From: Neopestalotiopsis rosae
Taxonomy: Eukaryota > Ascomycota > Sordariomycetes > Amphisphaeriales > Sporocadaceae
NCBI GenBank assembly: GCA_023078685.1
Contig: JALGAS010000008.1
Coordinates: 62,001-126,000 of the forward strand
DNA length: 64,000 nucleotides
Direction of reading: 5' to 3'
Shown here in pieces: positions 51,954-64,000 of the stretch. The notes beneath the pieces were generated by a model. It searched no databases. It was not told the DNA's origin and worked only from the letters and a program-made list of their open reading frames with translations. A program made the translations under genes and the position numbers. How positions within the stretch are numbered: the stretch's first letter is position 1; the number at the start of each line of letters is the position of its first letter.

Positions 51954-52000
51954 CGTGTGCGGTGTGGCATTCTTTTTTTTTTTTTTTTTTTTTTTTTTTT
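51899..52000 (+). repeat. GT microsatellite followed by a 28-T run
   Basis: An imperfect GT repeat (51899-51965, with GC, AT and CG interruptions) is followed after a GGTGTGGCATTC spacer by 28 consecutive T (51973-52000) and then CT-rich sequence. It is noncoding and slippage-prone. Confidence 0.9.
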
Positions 52001-52706
52001 GTCCCTCTCCCCTCTCACTCTCTTCCAAGGCGTGTTGACGTGTTGCAGGGGTTATGGATCGTTTTTTTTTTCCCTCTAAGAGAAGAACTCTTCTTCGAAG
52101 GTTTCTAGTGGATACAGGCACCGGGATTCCAGGTCCAAGTACGTAGACCCGACAAGGTACGATAGTGCTAGCGGAGTGCACTAAAATTCTGCGGTCTACA
52201 AGTACCGGATTGGCATTAAGGGAAGGGAAAAAAGAAAGGTGCACAAAAAGTCCCCTCGGTCCCCTCCCCCTCCACCCCCCAAAAAAGACCAGAAAAAGAA
52301 TAAAGTAAAAGAAGGAAAGAAGAAAATAAGAACGAAAAGAAAGAAGTGCCCACCCCAGCCAGTTCTTCAAGATCCCTGGTCCTGGCCTCCATAAACTCCA
52401 CGCGCTGAAGTCACTTTTTGGGCATCCTCTTTAAATACCTTTGCTCCCCCGTCTACCTTTGTTGTGTTTGCCCTGTTTCGATGTGTTTGATGCACAGCCA
52501 GGGCCTTTGATCCCAATTACCGTCGACTTGCCAGTCAGGTCCCAGAGCATTGATCAGACGCTCCCACTTCGAGCTCTCATTACTATTGTGCACCCAGTAA
52601 TTCTCGACGGACCTGGCACAACAGACTCATAGATCCTAGCGGGTCCGACTTACAAAAAGTCGTGGCGTTGCCAAATCACATACTCACCGACATTGCAAAG
52701 ACGAAC

Positions 52707-53067
52707 ATGTGCGATTACACGCAGGTATGCGACGCTGCCGCACTTTGGGCTGGACCGGCGGACTGACTGCGTGCTTTTGAACTTTTATAGGTGCAATATT
52801 GCTGCGATCATTTCCGTTTTCGTGTTCTCAGGTGGTGCTCAAGTTATGAGCGGACACACAAAGTGTGCTCCCCAAATGTGATCACGGCAGAGTATAGGTA
52901 TGCCATTTCTTGTCTCGCGCATAAGATAGGACTAAATAACTGACATTCACAGGTCCGATGAAGTATGCAGTATGTACAAACAGGAATTGCTCCGTTGCAA
53001 CACCTTCCCCAGTTCATGGATGTGCCATGATGCTAGCCTTTCTGGCTCACAATGCCAGGAGGGTTAA
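52707..53067 (+). CDS. Small Cys-rich protein of the fungal MCDYTQ family (79 aa)
   Basis: Three short exons, 52707-52724, 52791-52897 and 52953-53067, join in phase. Intron 1 (66 bases) has donor GTATGC, a GACTGAC branch and acceptor ATAG; intron 2 (55 bases) has donor GTATGC, a AACTGAC branch and acceptor ACAG. The product begins MCDYTQVQYCCDHFRFRV, continues with W-C-x3-Y-x3-H-x2-C-x-PNV (RWCSSYERTHKVCSPNVI) and has nine or so cysteines in 79 residues. I recognise this as a small, widespread but functionally unstudied ascomycete family that starts MCDYTQ and pairs Cys and His residues, suggesting a metal-binding mini-domain. No signal peptide, so an intracellular place is likely. The C-terminal third differs from the relatives I remember (their CGDC motif is not seen), so the last exon may be divergent or incorrectly ended. 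Confidence 0.75.
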
Positions 53068-56000
53068 ATTTATCATACCAAACGATCACGATCATTTAAC
53101 CATGAACTTGGGCAGGATTTTTACTAATGGTTCAACTACAGGTGATTGCCGACCATATTCCCCTCCGGCATGGGAATGGATGATTCGACGGAGCAACCGA
53201 CGTGCACCATACGTCTAAGGGAGCGACTGGTGCAGATGCATCTAATGAGGATGCTTCCGCGACATCAACGTCCGCCATCGCCAACCAGTAAGATCTGGCT
53301 TCGGATCGTTCACAACGCACATGGTTCAGTTGGATACCCGCCATGAGAATGCTTGTTCATGAAATTTGGGAAAGGCGCAATACGAAAACAAAAATAAGAT
53401 TACACATCGAGGTGCAAACCGTTTGGGCTGGATGGATTTGACATTTTCTTGCTGCATAGCTTGGCGAATCGGGGACTACGGCAGCATGGCACTGGCACTC
53501 TGGGAATTGGATTGTTTATTTTGAGTGGCACTTGTCCAGGCTATTAAAGGCGTTTCGAAATTGGGGGTTTTGGGCCGAGGAAAATCTCTAGCCATGTGCA
53601 ACCTAGGAAATATCATAAAATACTGATATTCGAAACAAGTTCCTCTCCACTCCACGCGAAGCTCGAAGATTTCGTGTGCAAGTGTGCTCCAACGCATCTA
53701 TCCATCCATCCATACTCTCTGCGGGCCGTACTCGGAAGGCTGAGTGCAGCCGAGTGAGGAAGGGAGCATGTTTTGACGGTAACACCCTGGAACAAGAGGG
53801 GTCCTGGGAATTGATTGGCTTGTGTATATGACGAGGTGGAGGGGTAGTTATTGCGACCATCCCTTTACACAGTACATGAAGAGCTGAGATCTTGACTCCA
53901 GAAATGATTCGGCTATCACTCTCGAATCTGACTTGTAATATTTCCATAAAGCAATTAAATTTTTGCTTTGGCTATGCTTGGCGCATGCGTAAAAAATGTT
54001 CAAAAGAAAAGCGCTGCCACGTCGTGTCAAGCTTCATAGGCTCGTCTTCCAAGGTCTCGTGGGCTTGGTATGATGCTGTATTTCGTACTTTCTACAGTAT
54101 TTGGACAGCGATGATGGGCCGGACCACATTTCGACCCGAGGTAGCTGCCTGCACAAAGGCCTTACTATTCATAATGTCAATACCAGTCGGCCGCGTCAAC
54201 ATTAGTTCAGTGTTGTGCTATGCAGAAAGATCGATTTTGTACCTAGGAAGCAAGCATACAATCAGGCGAAGTCTCGAACATAATCGACATGGTTGCATCC
54301 AATGTGCCAGGGGCGGCACCATGATTCACTCCATCACAACGGCTGTGCATATATTGCCAGCCGGTAGGAACACGTTGGTAGTGCCACAGGCGCTATACGA
54401 CATGTCCTATAGAATAGGTATGTATATATTAAGGCGTGTGGCAATGCACTGACTGCTTCTGACAAGATACTATGAACTTGATCAAATACTCTTTCTACGC
54501 TGCCGGTTTCGACCATGGACGCCAAGGGAGAATTGATTTCTTCAAATGATCACTTGTGCATGTCTTCAATCGCTGCCTGCTTATTGACACGTGAACTCGT
54601 GGTATGCTTGCATTGCCCCTCCAAATGTTGCATGGATACATGGCATGTCGTGAGCCAGTAAGCAGACCAGGTTGAGATGATCACCTCTCTTTCCAGCTAA
54701 GCTCCATTCCCCATCCCGTTGCCAACCTCGTGGGTGATTGCGGGAAAGCCTCACTTGCTGACAGTCCTGAGAAGTTCCCGAGTTGCATTGCTGCTACTCG
54801 CCAGAGTATGAGATCCATGCTAAATCACACCACTAGCGTGCCAAATAACCCTGCAAACAGGTGCCCAGTGTTCGTTCGTTGACAAACAGACCTACCTAGG
54901 CTGCCTGCCAACCTACCTTTCTGCGGCGCAAAAGGGAGACGGTATACCCAGATAGGCACTCCTTCAGCGCTTCTTGGACCCTGTCCTCATAAGTTGCCTT
55001 ATCTTCGGACATCCATCAAGTAAAAGTATCGGAGAGTCTGTCGGATCATCCGAGGCTGATGCTACTCCTACAATGCATTGCGTGATCCAAAGCAATTGTA
55101 TCAACACGACAAGATGCGGTAGAGAGGGATGAGCAATATTTGACATGTCCAGTTTCCAGCGTCAAGTCTGCTTGTCGGCAATTTAGCTTTTGATTCGCGT
55201 ACGGAATATGCACCTTGTCAAGTGTATAATCGGAAAGCTGTAATGCATACAATGATGCATGGCAGAGCCATTGCTATGCAATGCACAACGGAGTGATTTG
55301 ATCCTTTTTCTTTCTTTTTCTTCCCTTCTCTGCCTGATCCTTTCTTTTTTGTCGTGGTTGACGTGCAGGAATTTTCAGGTATTTGTGGATAAGGAGGGAA
55401 TACGCATCAACATTCCAAAATTGCACACCGTAATTCAGTTTGAACGTACGCGAAAAAGACCATTCCGGAGCCATGTACTACAGTACAGAGACTGTACATG
55501 AGCAAGTATAGTGGACCGTGGCGTGTCAATTTCACGCGTTTATAGTTTCCCAATGTTCTAGCCTTCTTACCTGCCACTCATGTGCATGATAAGGCTTATC
55601 AGTCCTGATTCGACCACATCACGGGCAATCTTTGCGTTTTAGCATTTGTTGGAGCAGTGACAAGACTTCGGCGTTTGCTAAAATGAATATCAGGGAAGCT
55701 GTACTTTTCTTTTTGACTTTGTATTGCTCAAAGGCCAATGGATTGTTGTTGAGCCCTGATCTGAAAGACGGAACAAAACGGTAGGTATACCTGATGTGGT
55801 ATTGCAGATAAGGATTATCAGGGTCTCTTTACCAATAAGTCATTCCACCGTGAAAGCTGGCGACGAGCTCACTGAAATTCCATACTTAAAATCCCATTCG
55901 TCCTCCCTACCAAACTGTACATTGTATCCACTCGGTGAGACCTGAGTCTAATTTTCGTGCTCGGATAAGGCTCACCGAGTGGCACAGGAAACGGTTGGTA

Positions 56001-57845
56001 CTTTCGCCTCCAGGGATAATGCGTAGGATGGAGTGTAACAGTCCATCTCTTTCAGTCATGCCCAAATGCGCTTTGTTCTACAGGATCAACTGGAGTATCG
56101 ATACAATTGCAAACAAGTCATAGTGCGCCAAAAGTCCAACTCTGTGTTTGTGCACTTTGATCTTGGGCTATAAGTTTCTTTTCATAATGACATGTTGGTT
56201 TTTGAGTTTCCAATGCCTTTTTTGTTGCTTTCAGAACATGGGGTAAATCGGGATACATGGTCCGCATTGCCACTCCTGCAATCGAGTCTTGGTTTACCGA
56301 GGATGCAGAACCACAGCTGCGAGCCACGTTGACAATGTACAGACCTTACATTTATTGCAGCCCTCGGCAACTTTTGATCCGTCAAGCCATGTAACCAAAC
56401 ACAACAAAAGAGGCGCCGCGCTGGCTTTGGAGCCGCTTAGCGATCGCGGGGCAGTTATGATGGATCTGCAATAGAACAAATATCATATTTTGATCGCAAC
56501 ATCATTCTGCAGTGGACCAGAAAAGGCTGAATACTTTAAAACCTCAGCCGAGCAATACCGCATGTCCCATTACTCATGTGACATTATAAATGATTACCAG
56601 CCGCGACGCCACCGCTGCTGACCGCCGCTTCAAGAAGAGCAATGTTTTGTTCAATGAACTCGATTTGATCGATTGCATATGGATGGAGATGGCTCAATTT
56701 TAGGGAAACAAGTAGCGATCCGGCGGTTATAGGATGAGGCACGGGTGGGAACCCTTCCTCTCTCCGTCTTTTTTTTTCTTCTTCCCTCCAAAGTATAATT
56801 TATTAGGAGATTCGCATTCTCTTGCATTTGATGGAAGCGCAATTGGAAGAAGCAAATCGACAGCGACAACCCTCAACCATAGAAGGTTCGAGGCCTTGCC
56901 TTTAAAAGGGCCTAACAATTTCACCACGGCGAAAAGCTCCGAATGCAATGCCAGAGGCAGGGTAAGGAAAGAAAAAGCAAAGTACCTGCATGCTCCCGGA
57001 ATCATGCAAACAGCCACTGCCATCATGGCAAATCATGGCTTTCCTTGAGGCCCATTCTTGGTCATCTGCACTTCACGCCGATTGGTCTTTAATTTCCAAT
57101 TTTACTCACGGCTCATTTGTCAAGTATGCCTGTGTTGTTTTGTGTCTCCCTCAAGGCAATTCAATCGGCCCAAGTCGGGTCGTGCAAGACCAATGATGAA
57201 CTATTAGTTGAGTGATGTATTTTCTCAGTAGCCCTCTCTCGTCAGAGCTCGAAAATTGAATCGGGTCATATTTCAAATTGCATCCATTCAGGGAATGAAA
57301 ATAATAGAACAACGGTCAGGCTACCTCAAGTTACGCGCCCACGATTATCAAAGCACGGCGCATAACATTTCGCCTGGTCTCGTTTCCCCGGAATAAGATA
57401 TCTATCGGCAAGTCAAATGATGCGATTATCAAAGCTAGAATTATTCGAAACTCATCAGCCTTGAGATCATCAGAAACAAGTCGGATGTAATCGGGAATGA
57501 GCAAAGATTGATACAGGAAACACCCATGGACATGTCTTTGTTCCCATGGTGGCAACGATCTGATAACCACGTGGTTGATATAGGGAGGAAGTGAGCAGAA
57601 TCAGCTACTTCCTAATAACGTACCGCAGTGAAGCAAAACTTCATATTATAGTGCATTAATCGATCATTCAAGTACGAGATGTAAAGTTGCATTTGATTAA
57701 TTAAGATTAGGATGTCAGATAGCGACATATTATTAACTCAGGCACAGACACCTTTTTGGTTTTGGTAACTGAAGAGATGAAACTTGCTCCTCTCTGGATC
57801 GTATGCCGGAGCGTTTCACGAAGAGTGTTCCTTATGCTATCGCCA
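53068..57845. other. Intergenic, 4.8 kb, gene-poor
   Basis: No supported gene. An open frame of 186 codons (53892-54452) has random-looking composition. A minus-strand 60-codon frame (55146-54964) begins with a signal-peptide-like stretch but lacks other support. A minus-strand stretch at 57570-57331 (LPPWEQRHVHGCF, then RIILALIIASFDLPIDILF) resembles a piece of a larger fungal protein and may be a relic. A CCTAGG-type motif cluster lies at 54889-54927. Confidence 0.5.
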
Positions 57846-58909
57846 TCATGCACTACTTCCCGCTCCCGGTGCCGCTGCTGCCGCCGTGGCCGGTGTTTGT
57901 TGCGCGGCCGTTGAGGCTCCAGGAGCGTAGTAGCCTGCCGGATTCGGACTGGCTGTGTGAGGATGAGCGGCCGCAGCTGACGATTTCTCCATCTGGCCAG
58001 TCTGTTGCATTTGTCCCATGTACGCCTGAGGAGGCATCGCAGGGTAGCCATACGGCGCCATGCCTTGAGGCTGGTTGTAATACATTTGTGGGGGCATCAT
58101 CATGACAGCAGCCCGGGACTTGTTCCGCTGGTTGGTCTCGATGCAGGCCAAGACAAAGAATACGAAATGATCGAGACTATTGGCAGTTAGTATATAGCTT
58201 TGAAATATGGGCAGTCCCAGGCAGAGGGCACGTACGTCAATAGGGCAACGAAGGCTTCGATTGCACGGAGTGCGGGAATGTAGATCCCAGAAGACAGCAT
58301 CGAGTATTCGTCGTCATCGCAGTAATAGTAGTAGTAACCATAATAACTGTTTGAAGAGTCCGATTCATTTGCTTCTTGACAACTCGCCAGCTGGGATCTT
58401 GCATTGATATACGACAAGACGGAAAAGAAGATGCAGATGATTCCCAACAGCCACAAGATCAAGTTGACACCAACGTGTGCTCCAGGATGAATTCCACGGC
58501 GAAATTGTCCACCATGTCGCTTGCCGCAACCAAACAAGGTAATCAGCTCGGCAATGTCCCAACAACCCGCGATTCCGATGAGTGGTCCTATCCAATAGAT
58601 GGTGACATTCCAGGCTTCGTAGCCAGGTCCAACGGATATAGCCACGGATAGTCCCAGGAGAATAACGCAAAAGACCAATGAAGCAGCCGTTAAGCCAATC
58701 TTGACCCAGTAGTGTGTCTTATTGAATGGTATGACTCGATGCTGCGCAGCAAACGGTGGTTGCGCGTAGGGATAAGGTTGGTACATCATTGGACCAGGCT
58801 GAGCAATGGGCGCGGGTGCTGGTGTTGATGCTGTCGACGGCTGTGTAGGTTGTTGAGACGCGGCAGTCCTCGCTGGAGGGATAGGTTCTTCAGCCCTCGT
58901 TTCCGACAT
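57846..58909 (-). CDS. Four-helix membrane protein, MARVEL-like, with Pro-rich ends (334 aa)
   Basis: Exon 1 (58909-58236) and exon 2 (58176-57846) join in phase (VALLT / LDHFVFF) across a 59-base intron with an ATACTAAC branch site. Four hydrophobic segments are visible: YWVKIGLTAASLVFCVILLG, YWIGPLIGIAGCWDIAELI, VGVNLILWLLGIICIFFSVL and AIEAFVALLTLDHFVFFVLA, with a Ser/Tyr/Asp-rich loop before the fourth. The N-terminal 65 residues are Pro/Gln/Ala-rich and the C-terminal 90 residues are Pro/Met/Gln/Ala-rich, both probably cytosolic. This layout fits MARVEL-like fungal membrane proteins that gather in plasma-membrane domains; the exact function is unknown. The ATG at 58909 follows a TATAAAA element and gives a clear cytosolic start. 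Confidence 0.88.
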
Positions 58910-60160
58910 TTTGAGATGGCACGTCTCTTCTCCCTTGCGCGTAGTCCTCTATCTTTCTCCTCGGGGCGTTTTATAAGCGCAAAAGTTATCTCGGTTGTCA
59001 CAAGACGATTCTGATGCCAATGGAAACCTAATCCCGACCTTTTGAATAATGGAATAGATAAAGATTGTTGCACGGGAATGTGAATATAGCGAGTGACAGA
59101 TGCTCGAACGCAAGACAAGGAAAAGGAATTAAATCACCCAACAAAGAAAAACGGGCAGTTGAGGTGTCATTTAAGAATGCAAATTCTTGCGCCAGGCAAC
59201 AGACTGGCAAATCTCGTAGGATCATGCCAGATGCCCCTGGGCCAGCACCGATGCTGCATTTCTGTATGTGCCAAGGCGGCGCAGTGTATAGTCTAGGCCA
59301 ATCTCGTGCCTGGTGCTCACTAAATCGGGGTTTAGCGATTTCTAATTACTGCCTGGGCCCAGGCCGGCTGAGACCTAAAATAAGCTTAGCATTTAGCTCA
59401 TGCCACGACCTTCACTCTGAGCGCCGACATCTACACTCCGCCTGGGCGTCTGGGGGGCGCAACGCCTCTCCCGCAATGTTGATCACGCATGTTTGTTATA
59501 TTGTGTCCACGGTCTGATCACCCGATTGACATAGAGAAGTGCTGGATCCTTTGGAGGACAGAAAAGTAATGCAATACAGACTCATCCACACCCGAAATGT
59601 GTTTGTTAGAGGCAGGGAATAAATGGAAAAGAAATCTGCCCTATGACGGTGACTAGTGCCATTCTAGTATGTGCTCCGTACGGAAATTAGGCGCCTGCTT
59701 TTTAAATAGCCGTTTTCTCTGTTGTCAGCCTAGATCCACTCATGCGGGAGAAAATGGTTGCCATTTGTCACCAAACTTGTAAATCAATTTTCTGCCCTCC
59801 TCTGTCGTCGAGGATGTGCTTGTGCTCGAGTGTGATGAAATGGAAGCACATACGACCATACTCACAAGGATGTATAGGAATAGACTAGTACAATATTGTA
59901 CGGACCACAACTTCTCTCTACATTACGATGTTTCTTCCAGATCCCGCACCGTGGAACAAGCAGCCTTCGGATGAAGGCTATCTTGTGGCAAGACCCCAGC
60001 CAGAACCCACGAAACGTACAATCACAACCATCATGTCTCATGATATTTATATGCAAGATGATATAAGTCTATGCATTATAATCGCTAATTCTCAAGGTAT
60101 CTCTCTATGTACAGGCTGTTTTCTCTACTTCTCCAAGTCTATATATCATCATAGCATCGT
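58910..60160. other. Intergenic, 1.25 kb
   Basis: Promoter of the four-helix gene and 3' flank of the old yellow enzyme gene, both on the minus strand. No open frame with a recognisable product. Confidence 0.55.
58968..58976 (-). promoter_or_regulatory. TATA box of the four-helix membrane protein gene
   Basis: Read on the minus strand the bases give TTATAAAAC, about 60 bases before the ATG at 58909. Confidence 0.45.
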
Positions 60161-62446
<2,286 letters not shown>

Positions 62447-63837
62447 TCATCTTGTCTCTACAATTGTTTCTGTGACCTCCCAATTGAGCTCGACAATGAT
62501 GCCAAACTCCTTCAAGAACTCAGCGCCGCCATCACTCATTGGCCGATCGTACCTCTCAGCTGTCACTATAGCTCGGTTACCCATGTTCATCTGATCCCGT
62601 CGGCCTGGTGCCCCGCTCAGCATATTGCTCATATCATGGTATTCGGGATCGCCGTCGCGTGAACCCGAAAGAGCCTCATCAACCTTTGACATGAATGTCA
62701 ACGATAATTTACGCCGCAGGCTAGGTGCCCAATGTCCATCCGTGCGCGAACCGTCCCCTTGAGAACGTAAAGTGCTAAGTGTTGTCGAAGAAAGGTGACG
62801 GCTAATCAGGAGGCGTATCGTCGCAAGTCCTGCGGTTATCACCCCCGCTGAGAGCTCCGCAGTATTGAAGCAGGATTGTGCGACAAAGCCATTTGGAGGG
62901 GCAATGCCCAAAGACCATATTCGCCCAGCTGAAATAATTGGAACACTATCATTCACGATTAGGTATCGGTCGAAATAAAGTTTCTGGGTCCATGAGACGG
63001 CTTACATTCCACCAATTCCAAAAATACCAACAGCCGCCCATTTCTGAGAACGACGCAGCCTCAGGCTCCAAAGAGTTGGTACTGGCAGTAGGAGCACAAT
63101 AAGATCTGTCAAGACGGTGCCCCCGGCGTTGAGGTATGTCGACACCCATACGGGTAGACAAACAATATTTGTGGCGCTGGTGGGATCGATTTGCTCCCAA
63201 TTGGACCATATAGGCAAGCACGTCATGATCGTGACCAAAATTTGCGATATACTCCAACCCGAAATCAGAACTATAGCGACAATGTATAGAATGCGCATAT
63301 AGTAGATAGATCGAAAGATGCGCCAGAATTGAATCAAGAAAGTCAATTTGTAGAAGGCCACTCCTATGGTGTATATGATTTTGATAACGTAGAAAAGCTG
63401 TTTGAAGAGAGTTGTCAGCCACAGTTTGGAGCAAGGGGCAACTTCATTCATACCTTGGCGCTTTCGCCGCTCGGAGGCTCGAAGCCATTCTCTTGCGGAA
63501 GATAGACGGCTGCGTATACGCTCTGTAGTACGTTCACTACGATCGTGGCACACTGGTAAAGTTGAGCTTTTGAGTGAATGAGAAGCAGATGGGCCGCAAC
63601 ACTAACCAATGATCCTATGGCCATAATATCATCGAGGCCCACGTGATTTGCGATGAAATATCGACTATAAAGGCGGGCGAGGACTGAAATTGTCGCCAAT
63701 GCTGACATGAAAGCGCCGAATATGATCACAAATTGTGCCTCTGTGGCGTTGTACGTGAACTCTGGACGCGCCGGGCCTCCAGACAGTCCATCCGAGGGCG
63801 GCGAACCGTTGGGCGACACAGAGCTGCCCGAGTCCAT
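62447..63837 (-). CDS. Fungal rhodopsin-domain (PTH11-like) integral membrane protein (406 aa)
   Basis: Four exons, 63837-63607, 63552-63454, 63397-63006 and 62945-62447, join in phase. The protein has the seven-helix layout of the fungal rhodopsin-domain family (PTH11-related): AQFVIIFGAFMSALATISVLARLYSRY, then the signature GLDDIMAIGSL at the first junction, LFYVIKIIYTIGVAFYKLTF, YIVAIVLISGWSISQILVTIM with a disulfide-type Cys, TVLTDLIVLLLPVPTLWSLRL, and the last helix CFNTAELSAGVITAGLATIR. A polar cytoplasmic tail of about 110 residues follows, with Ser-rich patches. The N-terminus is Ser/Gly/Pro-rich with an NAT glycosylation sequon near helix 1. Such proteins are candidate receptors at the plasma membrane; ligand unknown. 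The first intron is 54 bases, a multiple of three without a stop, so retention would insert 18 residues in helix 2. Confidence 0.92.
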
Positions 63838-64000
63838 GATGTTGATACGGCGGTTACAATTCGAAGAAGAAACCAGACCCTAATTCCGAGGTGTGCAAAA
63901 CATGATGATTAAGGGATCAATAGAGGCTCTGTCTGCGCTGCTCCAGCATAAGTACAATCAAGACCCTGGATAGTGCTAGAAATGCCGAACGGTCGTGGGT

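Larger units (their letters stand above)
46875..52706. other. Intergenic, 5.8 kb, gene desert
   Basis: No supported gene. It holds several CCTAGG/ACCTACCT motifs (47920-47931, 50083-50101, 51083-51096, 51811-51835), a T16 run at 49312-49327, and the GT microsatellite and T28 run near 51.9-52.0 kb. From 52200 the sequence is purine- then pyrimidine-rich and probably forms the promoter of the Cys-rich gene. A piece at 48960-48995 ending in TTTTT resembles a fragment of 5S rRNA only weakly and was not called. Confidence 0.5.

Noticed and set aside
51836..52400. His/Thr- and Lys-rich frames over the GT and T tracts
   Set aside because: They are translations of the microsatellite and homopolymers.
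53892..54452. 186-codon open frame on the plus strand
   Set aside because: Composition looks random (many Cys, His, Arg, Met scattered), no domain, no promoter or splice signals, and no similarity that I recognise.
54964..55146. 60-codon minus-strand frame with a signal-peptide-like start
   Set aside because: The hydrophobic N-terminus is suggestive, but the remaining 25 residues show no pattern and no promoter or intron supports it.
55259..55501. Frame with a long hydrophobic stretch (LILFLSFSSLLCLILSFLS)
   Set aside because: The hydrophobicity comes from a pyrimidine-rich DNA tract rather than from a protein pattern.

Overview
The window is nuclear DNA of a filamentous ascomycete. The evidence is short introns (about 49 to 140 bases, donors mostly GTRNGT, branch sites like CTGAC or CTAAC), typical Pezizomycotina protein families (a CCG-9-type trehalose synthase, a Zn2Cys6 regulator, a fungal rhodopsin-domain membrane protein, a class III old yellow enzyme, a MCDYTQ-type Cys-rich mini-protein) and pyrimidine-rich 5' leaders. 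A Sordariomycete, perhaps Hypocreales, is my best guess, partly from the recurring CCTAGG/ACCTACCT motifs between genes; this is inference, not proof.

Layout. 1-8.3 kb: three minus-strand genes, the 5' part of a trehalose synthase running off the left edge, a seven-helix membrane protein of unknown role, and a mitochondrial DUF3429 protein. 10.5-20.2 kb: a complete VPS13 lipid-transfer protein (3203 residues, one intron), read rightward. 20.2-33.7 kb: gene-poor, with two short spliced genes (a 155-residue unknown and a 118-residue GPI-anchored-type secreted protein) and a possible decayed coding fragment. 33.7-39.3 kb: a 161-residue unknown (+), a SET-domain lysine methyltransferase-like protein (-) and a Zn2Cys6 transcription factor (-). 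42.3-45.6 kb: a short-chain dehydrogenase and a three-domain MOSC / flavin reductase / 2Fe-2S ferredoxin protein, both (+). 45.6-57.8 kb: a 12-kb gene-poor stretch with one recognisable small Cys-rich gene (52.7 kb) and one tentative 109-residue gene (46.5 kb). 57.8-64 kb: three minus-strand genes, a four-helix membrane protein, an old yellow enzyme and a rhodopsin-domain integral membrane protein.

How the genes work together. Most of the window is ordinary housekeeping or unlinked genes. The only stretch that resembles a functional neighbourhood is 37-45.6 kb (pathway-type regulator, SDR, MOSC-reductase-ferredoxin), but no polyketide or peptide synthase, P450 or transporter is seen, so calling it a cluster would be speculation. 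I see no tRNA, rRNA, CRISPR or intact transposable element. The most useful additions here are spliced small genes that simple open-reading-frame scans miss, and several possible decayed fragments in the long intergenic stretches. Exon borders were worked out by eye from splice sites and reading phase; each gives a continuous frame of the expected length, but none is confirmed by transcripts.
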